Below are positions 10,847 to 21,260 of a stretch of DNA of 64,000 bases, in pieces. A program made the position numbers and the translations under genes. Source of the stretch: Schizophyllum amplum (lineage: Eukaryota; Basidiomycota; Agaricomycetes; Agaricales; Schizophyllaceae); the NCBI GenBank assembly GCA_007026445.1, contig VDMD01000018.1:434001-498000 (forward strand), read 5' to 3'. Within the stretch, counting starts at the first letter, position 1. Each line of letters starts with the position of its first letter. The notes below the pieces were generated by a model. It saw only the letters and a list, made by a program, of their open reading frames with translations. It searched no databases and was not told the origin of the DNA.

Positions 10847-11110
10847 TGTTGAGCATGCGGGGAAGCGCGCCTGCCTAGCCTACCTTAGTAGAGAGCTTAG
10901 CTGAAGGCTATGCGCAGGAAAGTCAAGTAGAAGACTTAGATTGAGGGGGTGGATGCGCCCTCCTTATATACTGCCCAGAGGGCATGACATCATAGGTAAG
11001 CTGAGTAATGCGAATGTCCGTGATGTAATACGTAATGAGTCATGAGTGTCCATGAGTGTCCACCATGTGTCTGCCATGTGCACGACACGTGACATGCCGA
11101 AAGTCCAACA
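10847..11110 (-). repeat. Copia-1 3' LTR
   Basis: 264 bp; on the minus strand TGTTGGACTTTCGGCATG to GCATGCTCAACA. Preceded on that strand by the polypurine tract GCGAGGGGGAG. Confidence 0.95.
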
Positions 11111-11165
11111 CTCCCCCTCGCTAAGTGTCGCGGAGCGCACGTAAGCGCATATCTTCTTCGGCCTG

Positions 11166-14100
11166 TTAGGTCGAGTAGAACTCGAGACCAAGTTGTGATC
11201 TGAACTTCTCGAACTTGACGCGTCCAAGGTTCTTGGTGAACATATCCGCAGGGTTATCGTTGCCATCTATAAAGAATAGCTCGACCTCCTTCTCCTCGAC
11301 CAGCTCGCGGATGTAATGATAGCGAATGTCGATGTGCTTCATCCGGCGGTCTCGGTAGGCATTGCTGCCAGTGAAGATCGATCCCTGGTTGTCACCGCAG
11401 ATGGGGACGGGAAGGGTGATTTTGCGCTTGAGCTCTAGCAAGAGACTCTTGAGCCACATCACCTGGCGGCTACAATCAGAGAGCGCCATGTATTCTGCCT
11501 CAGTTGAAGCCGACGCGACGGTGCGCTGAAGTCTAGACTGCCAGCAGACATTCCCGTTGGCCAACTTCATGAAGAAGCCGGTCATGGATCGTCTCTTGAT
11601 CGGATCAGATGCTCAATCCGAGTCGGTGAACGCAAGAAGTCCGCCGTCTGATGCACCATCGTATACGAGGGCATAGTTCCTGGTACCAGCCAAATAGCGA
11701 CAGATATACAGGCTTTGTGTAGGTGGTCCTGGGATGGATTGGCAGCGAACTGTGACAGCTTGGTTACTGCGTACGCAATGTCGAAGCGAGTGCCCAACAT
11801 GATGAAGAGAAGCGACCCAATCACCGATTGGAACTTCTGACGGAGAGCGGGATCAACCTCATCCTCGTTTGGCAATGGAGTGTATCCAGCCGGCAGAGGG
11901 GTTGGTGCGAACTTGGCGTTCTGCATCCCAAAGCGTTGCAGCACCTTGTCAAGATATGGAACCTGATCGATCTTGATCTTAGATCCCTCTCGAGTGATGC
12001 GCATGCGCAAGAACTCCTCAGTAATCTCCTGATTACGGCAATCCCATCGCTTGTTGAACTCTGCCTTGAGAAAGGCGAGGAGCGACTTGTCCTTTGAGAA
12101 GAACAGGGCATCATCCACGTAGACAATGATGACGGCAAAGCGTCCCTTAGAGTCTTGGTAGATGAAGACACCAGCATCCGATGTGAGTCGGACCCAGCCC
12201 ATGGCTTTCGTGGACTTTGTCAGCGCTTTCCACCAAGAGAATGCAGCTTGTTTGAGTCCGTAGATCGCCTTGTGCAAGCGCATGACTTTGCGCTCTTGGC
12301 CCTTGGCAACGAAGCCTTCGGGTTGTTCCATGTAGACCTCTTCGTTCAGATCGCCATATAGAAAGGCTTTCCTTACGTCGAGACCTGACATATGCCAGCC
12401 TTCAAGCGCTGCAAGCGCGATGGCCAGACGGAACGTCTCGTACCTGACAACAGGCGAGAATATCTCGTCATAGTCGATTCCCTCGACCTGACTGAAACCC
12501 TTGGCAACGAGGCGGGCTCGTTTGCGGCCATCAGATTTCTGATCAAAGACCCAGCGGCATTTGATGACCTTTCGTCCTTTCGGACGGTCCACAAGGGTAT
12601 AGACCTTGCGCTGACGGAGTGCCTCAAGCTCCTCGCGGCAAGCATCCAACCAATCCTTTTGTTGCGCTTTAGGCAACTTGGATATATCGCGGAAAGTCCA
12701 ATCTCGGATATTGGACGTGTCAGGAATGTCCTCATCGTTGTCGACGGCTTTGGAAAGCAACATCGTGATGAGTCCTACTCCCCCTTCCCGGCATAGCTGC
12801 TCTATGCGTGCCTCGTCATCGTCTAGATTATCAGAAGCACCTGCGCCAGAGTCTGGTTGTGAGCTAGAGCCGGGAACTCTATCATCACTGGAGGTCGCGT
12901 CTGACCGGGAGCGACCCGTGTCATTATCGCCGACCATCCTTTTCCAGCCCTTGCTGTTCTGAATGTCCCGGACAATGTCCGTTGGGTTCCGCTTCTCCCC
13001 ATAGACGTTTCCTGGACGATTTGGCACTCGCCGCTCGCGTGTAGATCTCCGTGGTGCCTGTGTTCCTGCTGCTGCGGAGTGATATCTCTGCGCGGACGTG
13101 GAATACGGCTCGGAGTCTCATCCCTTCGCTGATGCGGCCGGTTCGGACGGTTCTGATTGCCATCATCACCATCGTCACCTGAATCGGGACGGTGTGGAGC
13201 CGGAGGTGCGGGCGGTGGAAAATCATCGTCATCCGGCAATCCTCCAGGTTCCTGAAAGGATGGATCCTGTGGGTCCACTGGGTCGTGTCACGCTGTGGGA
13301 AATCTTCACCAACAGGGACGTGTGCACGACGTTTATCGCTGTCAGGACAGCGGGGGAACACCTCCTCGTCAAAGAGAGCGTGAGCTCCAGTGAACAGGGA
13401 GTTGTCTTTGCGCATGAACAAAAAGCCTTTCACACCATCGGGATTGCCAAGATACGTCATCAGCTCCGATTTGGGCGATAGTTTGTTCTGGCGTTTCTCC
13501 TCTGGGATAAAGACGTATGCAGCGCAACCAAAGACTCGCAGAAGCGAGACATCCGGCTGTTCTTTCTTCAGCGCTTCATGCGGAGTTTTCCACTTTAGGC
13601 GCCGGATAGGCGTCATATCGTAGACTCGCGTAGCATGCTGAATGCAGAACTCCCAAAATGAATTGGGTAGACAAGCCTGAAAGCGCATGGCTTCGGCTTT
13701 GTCCATGAGCGTGCGATTGAATCGCTCAGCGCGGCCATTCTGCTGATGAGCATAAGGCACGCCGTGCTCGACCTCGATCCCTTCGGACTTGAGGAATTCA
13801 ATCAGATCCAGCGAGTGAAATTCTCCCCCATAATCAATGTGCCACTTTTTGATGGTCACACCGAATTGAGTTTTAACCATCGCAATGAAATTGCGGATGG
13901 CCGTCTGCGCATCGGACTTTTTGCGTAAGCATACGGTCCAAGCGTGAGAGAGACAATCATCAAGGAAGCTGATGAAATAACGGAACTTGTGATAAGATTC
14001 CGTCGGGAACTCCTTGAGATCTGAGTGAATCAAATCAAAAGGGTTCTTCGCACGAGTCTCGGACGCAGGAAAGGCACGCTGGTGCATTTTTCCTTGTGCG

Positions 14101-14753
14101 CATCCTGACAGGGGCGAGTATCCTCAGGGAAAGGAAGATCTTGCGGAAAGCCTTTGGTATGCTTTTTCGCCTGACGTAAAACGTCCTTCGACGGATGTGC
14201 GAATCGTCGGTGCATGATATCATAGTCTATTTTGTAGACCGTAGACATCGAGGATATGGTCTTCGCCACTGTGGGCGCTGACCACAGAAGTACATAGAAT
14301 GCACTTTGTGGATTTTCAAGAAATCCATTACCGAAAGAGGAGACTTCTTTCGATATAAGCTGATTGCGGCAGCGTTTCCGCGCACTGTCAATCCACCTTG
14401 TAGAAGGTGCCCAAAGACATAAGGCGACCGTGTAACGCGGGTACATGATACACCGGATACACCTGAGATGTCACCAAAGTCTTTCGACCACGCCTCGTAA
14501 CATAATGATCTACGAAGGCTGTCCCACGACCAACCAATGCAACTCGAGTGTCTTTGGATGCGGTCTGTGCGATGATAGGTTCCGAAAGTTTTTCGTACCC
14601 AGCCAGATCATCAATCTCCGACGTTACGTGGAGAGATGCACCGGAATCGAGGAGCCATAACGGCAGAAAATCCTCGTCTCCAGTTATTGTGGTTTTTCCC
14701 TTACAAGTCGGGCACGCAGCAAGATCGTGGACAACACATATATTATCGTACAA
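11166..14753 (-). pseudogene. Copia-1 pol (protease, integrase, RT, RNase H), frameshifted
   Basis: Fragments in order on the minus strand: protease with LLDSGASLHVT (14388-14753); the pre-integrase histidines HRRFAH (14030-14446); integrase catalytic core with IHSDLK, IDYGGEF and NGRAERFNRT (12924-14087); RT with RWVFDQKS, DVRKAFLYG and the active-site YVDDALFF (11582-13027); RNase H with STEAEYMALS, GDNQGS and NPADMFTK (11166-11585). Frame changes fall near 14390, 14083, 13278, 13030 and 11710. All catalytic residues remain visible, so either the element is freshly broken or the read contains small indels. Replication role: cDNA synthesis and integration. Confidence 0.9.
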
Positions 14754-14769
14754 AATTTATGCGACCCAG

Positions 14770-16296
14770 TCAGCAATACATCAGTACAGAACCCGCGGGC
14801 ACGTCGATTACGCGCTCTCGCTGTGTGTCGCAGCAATCAGTATTGCGCAGATGCCTGAGACAAGAAGGTACTTGCCCGTTGGCGGCAGAAATGCCAGCGG
14901 CCATGGCGATGTCCATGTCCACATCCCCGATGGGTTCGTCTCCGAAGAGATCGGCCATGTTGATGGGGCCCGCGTCGTCCTTGCAGAACTCGGACATATC
15001 GAGCGGGCTGAGCGGGGGCTCGATGGGCATCTCGTTCGATCCAGAGTCCAGAAGGAACGACTGGAACTCCTGCTGCTGCATAGCGTCGGCAACGTCCGGG
15101 TGTTCCCCAGTACGAGCGCGCTTGGCAGGAGGCGCGTTATCGAGCGTCAGAGCAGACGTCGACGCGCGCGGAGTGGGAGAACCCATCGCCTCGTCATCCT
15201 TGGGTATGCCCCCGTCGTTGACGACCTTGTCGAGGGTGCGGAAGCTCTCGAACGTGACCGGAACATCGATCTGCTCGGCGAGAGCAAAGACGTTCTTGAC
15301 GCCACGGGAGATCTCCGTGTTCGCAACGGCCTCGTCGTCGTTGATGGGAGCCTTCTCCTTCACCTTGCGAACCGAAGTTCCAGCAGGGGTGATGAGAGCG
15401 ACGTGCGACGACTTGGGAGCGGGAGGAGCGACCGTGAGCGATCCGACCGAAATCGATCCTGCAATCTCGGAGACTGCAGCGTGCGAGTGGGCATGACCGC
15501 CGTTGCCGGCGTTCTGCTTGCCCTTGGCCTTCTTGTCCTTCCCGCTGCCGCGCTTGCCGCGCCCCGGCTTCTTCTGCCCAGCATTGCCGTCGGAGTTCGA
15601 CGAAGAACCGGAGTTCTTTTGCTGGTTAGAGTACTTCGGGTCGTCGCGCTTGCGCTTGACGTGGGAGAACTTGTTGACCTGGCCTTGCAGATCCTGCTTG
15701 TGGGTGTAGTGCGTAAGCAGAGCTTCGCGAACCACAGCGGGAGTAAGCTTGTCCTTCGCAAAGGACTGCAGGACATGCTCCACGATACTCGCAACAGGAG
15801 TCGCGTTCAACATGAGCATCGCCTTGAAGAAATCAGACAGGGTTTCCCCTTCCTGAGTCAAGCGAGCAAACATGTCATTGAGAACGCTGATCTGAGGATC
15901 AGGATGCTCGTTCGCGCGAAACCGGAAATTAAAAGCGGTTTTGTACCAGCTAAAAATCTCGGCGGGCTGCGGCGAATCGAACTCGCTCTCGAGGTATTCC
16001 CAGAGCGCATGGGCGGAGGCCTTGCTAGCATCTGGGATACCGGTCATGATCTCAGGCGAGATACGACACTGAAGAGTGCCGTTGGCCTTCTGATCATCGC
16101 TCTTCCACTGTCGAATCTCATCGTCATTCGACGTAGAGTTCGCAGTAGCAGCGACCGGAGAGGGACGATTCTCCCGATCGCCGCTTACAACGTCGAAGAC
16201 GCCGTAGGACATGAGGTGGGCTGTGACAGCCTGAGCCCACTTGCGATAGTTGTGGCCATCGAGGAGAGGGACTTGAGTGAAGAGGGCGTTGGACAT
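14770..16296 (-). CDS. Copia-1 Gag
   Basis: Gag capsid polyprotein of the UBN2 type: after a short start (MSNALFTQVPLLDGHNYRKW) come the capsid landmarks ALWEYLESEF and LSDFFKAMLMLN, then a long Lys/Gly/Asn-rich basic linker and an acidic tail. No CCHC knuckle is visible inside the frame. The frame stays open upstream to 16449, but I place the start at 16296, where the typical copia Gag N-terminus begins. About 508 aa. It lies just after the primer site and leader and is separated from protease by a stop or frame change near 14760. Confidence 0.8.
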   Translation of the reverse strand: MSNALFTQVPLLDGHNYRKWAQAVTAHLMSYGVFDVVSGDRENRPSPVAATANSTSNDDEIRQWKSDDQKANGTLQCRISPEIMTGIPDASKASAHALWEYLESEFDSPQPAEIFSWYKTAFNFRFRANEHPDPQISVLNDMFARLTQEGETLSDFFKAMLMLNATPVASIVEHVLQSFAKDKLTPAVVREALLTHYTHKQDLQGQVNKFSHVKRKRDDPKYSNQQKNSGSSSNSDGNAGQKKPGRGKRGSGKDKKAKGKQNAGNGGHAHSHAAVSEIAGSISVGSLTVAPPAPKSSHVALITPAGTSVRKVKEKAPINDDEAVANTEISRGVKNVFALAEQIDVPVTFESFRTLDKVVNDGGIPKDDEAMGSPTPRASTSALTLDNAPPAKRARTGEHPDVADAMQQQEFQSFLLDSGSNEMPIEPPLSPLDMSEFCKDDAGPINMADLFGDEPIGDVDMDIAMAAGISAANGQVPSCLRHLRNTDCCDTQRERVIDVPAGSVLMYC

Positions 16297-16580
16297 GATG
16301 ATCTGTAAGATCGTCAGCATCAGGTTCAAGATCGCAGCCAACGATGGGCGCCGATGAGCGAACCGAGCTTGCGCCGATGACCAGCATCTCCTTTGGAGAT
16401 CGGTACATCCAGGATCAAGCGCGATGAGCGCGATCCGGCATGGTTTCACCAGCGCTTAGAGCGGCTGAAGTGATAGCAGGCTGTGGAGGCGCTAACTCCG
16501 TCATCGCTGCCAGTGACGGCGCTGATGACTTTGTGCTGCAGCCACTAGGGCGCTAACACAGCTCACCGGGGCTCATAACC

Positions 16581-16844
16581 TGTTGAGCATGCGGGGAAGC
16601 GCGCCTGCCTAGCCTACCTTAGTAGAGAGCTTAGCTGAAGGCTATGCGCAGGAAAGTCAAGTAGAAGACTTAGATTGAGGGGGTGGATGCGCCCTCCTTA
16701 TATACTGCCCAGAGGGCATGACATCATAGGTAAGCTGAGTAATGCGAATGTCCGTGATGTAATACGTAATGAGTCATGAGTGTCCATGAGTGTCCACCAT
16801 GTGTCTGCCATGTGCACGACACGTGACATGCCGAAAGTCCAACA
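16581..16844 (-). repeat. Copia-1 5' LTR
   Basis: 264 bp, identical to the other LTR by reading. The adjacent plus-strand GCTCATAACC at 16571-16580 is the primer site in inverse. Confidence 0.95.
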
Positions 16845-16849
16845 GTGGT

Positions 16850-17511
16850 CTCATATATGAACGGATTTCTTTGTTTCTTTCCTTAAATCTCGACTATAAC
16901 ATGTACTCTACAAGCTCCCGAGGACGGAATTGTGCCTAGGTGCTTCCAAAAACCCGCCGGCGACGTCTAGCGCGTCGGCGGCGAGCCTCGGATATCGGCC
17001 CGACGCGCCGAGCGCGCACGATCAGCGCGCTTTTATCTCGAACCTCGACCGCCACAGCCGTCCAGTTGCACCCACTTCCTCGCCGCCCTCGACCGCTTGT
17101 CGCGCAAGCAATTGCGCTTCTCCTCCTCGAACGGCCGCCGGAATCTCAAGCTCACAACGAGCTATTCGAAGCAGAGCGCGGGATGCGCGTTGCGCAGGCG
17201 ATCCCGCGCTGCAGGTGCGTGGCTACGTCCAACAGTCTGCGTGATTACTGACTATTACTCTAGAGTATCTACGCTACTAGGGGCGGGTTCGAACAGCGCC
17301 TATCGCGTCTATGACGCGGAGGCGCTTTCACGCCCGCCCCGCCCCTATGCCCACGACCGGACGCGTACAAGCCACGCAGGCGGGTACGCGTCCAGCGCGT
17401 CCTCAAGAGCCCTCTCGGAGCACCACCACCATTACTCCCTCCCCATCCCCTCCTAGGCCGCATTGCGTACACGGGCGTCGTGCGAGGGTACGCTTGAGTA
17501 CCCCTTGCACC
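16850..17511. other. Continuation of GC-rich element a: spacer remnant and B module
   Basis: 16850-16935 is the rest of the AT-rich spacer. 16940-17290 is the B module, alike to 22400-22745 (inverse), 30310-30660, 37190-37600 and 61490-61860. It includes CGGCGAGCCTCGGATATCGG and a GCGCGGGATGCGCG palindrome. 17290-17504 is core sequence, cut by element e. The frames here are GC-driven shadows. Confidence 0.55.
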
Positions 17512-20500
17512 CAGCTCATGCTGTGCAGACAAATACATTAAATGACGGAACTTTCCAAAGCATTAATTGCATTGGCCGACGGAAAGTCCCTACGAAAGAT
17601 GCCGACGGTTCATTTGCCCTTTGGGCCGGTCTGGCTCGCCGGCAGCGTCCCGGGCTGCCCGCGGCGCGTGGCGGAGCCCGGCTCGCGCGCACTGCGGCCT
17701 CAGCCGCGTGCACACTCGGGCCTCGGACCACCGGCGCGTGCCGAGCGCATCCGGATGACGCAGCGACGCGTCGCCGTTGTCGCCGCGTCGCTGGCGCTCG
17801 CTGCTGCATGCAGCGTGGGCTGCATATGTGCTGTGTAGACAGGACAACAAAATTTCCATATCTAATGTAGCTATTCAGAAATGGAAAAGCGAAAAAAATC
17901 GCGAGGGGAGGGAAGGGACGGGGGATGGGGTACGCGTCGGGAGCGCGACGCGTCAGCGGGTGGCGGCGAGGCCGTGTCAGGGGCGCAGCGCGTCCGCGCG
18001 TTGTGGCGGGGGTGCGTTGGAAGCGCGACGCGTCCGCGCGTTGCGGCGTGGGCACGTCGCGGGCGGAGCCGCCAACAACGCTCAGCGCACGATTGTTGCA
18101 CGCTGCCGACGAGCGGTCACACGCAGCGACAAGCAGACCGTCGAGGACGTAGCCCTCGACTGCGTCGCTGTGGCTGCGCGCTCACTCGACGCCTGACGCC
18201 CGATGTCGTGCACGACGCAACGCGACGCGTTGTTGCGTTATTCGTGATCACCCGGACCGCATTGGACGCGTCAGGGGGGTGCTCGGCTACCACAGCGCGT
18301 GGGAGGTTAACGAGGGGTGGGATGGGGCATGGGGAGCAGCCGTGGTGAAGAGACGACGGGCTGGCTAGGCCCGATCGTCTTTGTTTGGGGCTGTTGTGGT
18401 GGACGCGTGCAGGCGCGAGAGGGTGCGCGGCGCGCAGGGCAGCTCAGAGAGAACCCTCCGCGTCTCACTACGGCGGAGGTGACGACGGCTGGTCCTCTCT
18501 GGCTCACCCCGAGCGATGCGCGCCCTCGCGCGCTTGCTCGGGTTGCGTGAAATCAGAACAGATTATGAGTACAATATGATAGAAAAAGGATAGGGAGACG
18601 CACCTAAGTGGGCCTCCGTGCCCGAATACACCTTCGCGCTCTTCGGTGGTGCGCTCAGCACGTCGTAGTGGACCGCGCGACGTGGTTGCGGACAAGGCGA
18701 GGTGTGACGGCAACGTCACGAACACGTTCATTTGGATGCGTTCGAGAGGATGCCGGCGCGTTCGTAAGGCATCGCGGGCCCCTCCAACCCAGAACCTTGT
18801 ACAGATAGTAATGATCTAACTTAAGAGTGACCGATCGGTGGTCAGGATGGGTCTCAGCGACCTGGAATATACACAAGTTGAGTAAGATATTCTGTAAGAG
18901 GTTCAAGAGGTACTCATGGTGGATTTGTATGATATTTCGAAGGATATGGGCTACATAAACTACATAGGTGTCTAGAGGGGACTGAATAGAACATGCTTCA
19001 ACCTTGACTGAAGCGACACGATGTTTTCCCGCCTCAAAACGCTTCGAAAGGTGCTCGAACGGACAATTGAGAATTGCTTTTGACCAGCGTTTGGCTCGTC
19101 AACCAAGTGTCTCAAAGTTCAGTGCCTTCGCATGGTCATAATTGCACATGAACTCGTATATGTACTCTATATAGCATATACTGAAGCATAGCGAAGAGCC
19201 TGTGAGCCTTATCTTCCCTCGGCACGAGTCCGAGGTCATCGAAGGCAGCGACGGCGACCTTCGGACTCCGGTCCGACGCGCCGAGCGCTCGCCATCAACG
19301 CTCCTCTGCCAGCAACCACGACCGCGCCGCGGCTGCGGTCGCTGGTAAAGCTTCCGCTTCCTCATATTTCCCTCAAGAAACATTTACATTTCCCCTCCTA
19401 CGACTTTTACCCGGATTGGCGCTAAAAAATGTGCGGCGGCAAATATGGCGGCGGGAGGCGCCGCCCCACAGGTGCGTCCCCTACACACAGCGCTCGTGTC
19501 AGCCACTCACAAAGCGATAGGGCGCCTGCTTTGAAGTGCGCCAGCGCAATACGAAAGGGCGCGCGAGAGCGGGCGCGCGGACAAGGCGCGTGGAGAGGGT
19601 GATGATGGGCACGCCGACCGCGATGCGGCGCTCATCGCTCCCCGCGCTCGCGCAACGCCGGGGAGAGAGTCAATGCGCAGGGGACGTAGGGAGACGCAGA
19701 GCAGAGGGATAGGCGGCGAGCAGGCGAGGCGAGCGGGCGCGTCAAGCAGCACGACCAGCAGCGACTTTGTGCTGCTCGCCCACTGCTCGTCATCGCGATC
19801 GGACGCCGCGCGCCGCACCCTCGTCGGCGACGCAGGCGCAACGTAGCGCGTGCCCGAGCGGGCACCGGTGAGAAGCGAGCGGGCGCGACAGCCGGCGCAG
19901 CGCCTCATCGCCGCCACCGCATCTGCACGCTCCCTCGCCCTCGTTCCGCCTCCCATACCCCGCCTCGCCTGCCCCCTGCCCCCTGCACACACTACATTCC
20001 GATTCCCCCACCCGCGCGGCGCGCGGCACTCTCCACGCGCGGAGCACGCCATCGATCGCCCCCGCCAGCCGTCCCTCGCGCGACGCGCGACACCCTACGG
20101 CCCGCGGTCGTAGACGCCTCCACACTCGTCGTGGGAGACGCTCGTGGCCTCGGCATACACGCAAGAAAGCTCGAGGCACAAGCTCCCCGCGCTGTGCGCC
20201 GCACGCCGCACGCCGCGCGCCGCGCGCTTCTCCCGCCCCCGCTCATCTCGCTTCGCATCCCCACCTATGCATAGGTGGGGACACAGCATCTTCATTTGTA
20301 GCATAACATGTACCTACTATACATTTTGTACGATTTTTTTTCGATTTTCCCGCTGCTGCGCAGCAGCGCGACGACGCCGCCGCGTGTCGCGGCGAGGGCG
20401 CGCGCCTGGCAGCGACGCTGGCAGGGCGCCATCAGCGCGCAGCCGGCACCGAGGGCCGGCGCGTGCCGGGCAAGCCCGAGCGGAGCCGTGCGGGCTCGCG

Positions 20501-20691
20501 CGCGCATACGAGCCGGGCCCCAGCCGCCCGCGCGGGCTGCCCTAAGGCCTGCCCAGCGAGCCGGACCAGCCCAATAGCCCTAAAAGGGCTCTGGCTCGTC
20601 GGTATGTTGGCTAGAGACTTTACTTCGGCCAATGTAATTAATGCCTTGGAAACTTCCGTCATTTAATATATTGAGTGCACAGCATAAGGTG
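17512..20691. mobile_element. GC-rich 7-bp-TSD family, subfamily A, element e (3,180 bp)
   Basis: Starts CAGCTCATGCTGTGCAG and ends GTGCACAGCATAAGGTG, with perfect 7-bp duplication TTGCACC at 17505-17511 and 20692-20698. Rejoining the flanks restores CCCCTTGCACCGG, the uninterrupted core sequence seen at 30900. Terminal inverted similarity of more than 100 bp includes ATTAATTGCATTGGCCGA. Interior non-coding, inverse to 3325-6423. Confidence 0.85.
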
Positions 20692-20698
20692 TTGCACC

Positions 20699-21260
20699 GG
20701 CAAACTCGCGGCCCTGAGCGCGACGCCCCGCACGTCTCTGAGGCCTGGATTCGCCCCCTACCGCCTGCCACGTCTATCAAGCGGCCGGGCAGCAAGACAC
20801 GGCCTCCACACTGCAAGCAAGCGGCATCCGCCGGCCCGCCCTCATCCCCCCATTCCCGTCGCACGCAGAGCGCATACAGCCAGATCGAGCAATCGATTGG
20901 CTGCTGTATGCACTGCGATAGTGTGTTTGCCGCTCGGGGCAGCGTTTTCAGGGCTAGCGCTCACACGAGGGCCGCGCGCGCCGCTGCCGCACCGCCTCTC
21001 GTGCCGCCCCGTCTTTCCAGCGGCGAGCCCTTCCCTGGGTTCGTCGGAGGCGGAGATACTTCACCACCACGCCCCTAACCCCCCTCCCCTTCCTCTATTG
21101 CTTGCTCACCCGTGTGCCGCCCGCCCAACGGACGCGCCGTAGGGGCGAGAAATTTTTTGTTCCGCGCTTTTACGTGCCTTTCTTCTACCCCCTCGCCTTT
21201 TTGTATACACTTTACAAATAGTTCATTTAATCTACGCATTTTTTCGACCTACGAACGACG
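20699..21260. other. Continuation of GC-rich element a: second core half
   Basis: GC-rich core resumes after element e and runs to the AT-rich stretch at 21150-21245 with a GGCGAGCCC...GGGTTCGTC hairpin near 21020. It stops where element b is inserted, and its terminal repeat continues at 24617. No gene. Confidence 0.5.

Larger units (their letters stand above)
10847..16844 (-). mobile_element. Copia-1: full-length Ty1/copia retrotransposon
   Basis: Two 264-bp LTRs, 10847-11110 and 16581-16844, read as identical base for base, with target duplication GTGGT at 10842-10846 and 16845-16849. On the minus strand the 5' LTR is followed at once by GGTTATGAGCCCC, complementary to the anticodon region of initiator tRNA-Met, and the 3' LTR is preceded by GAGGGGGAG. 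Order gag, protease, integrase, RT, RNase H identifies Copia. Inserted in the AT-rich centre of GC-rich element a. Identical LTRs imply recent insertion, yet pol is split over several frames. Confidence 0.95.

Noticed and set aside
14548..16308. 586-aa plus-strand ORF
   Set aside because: Exact antisense of Copia-1 gag, produced by biased codon use; no domain.
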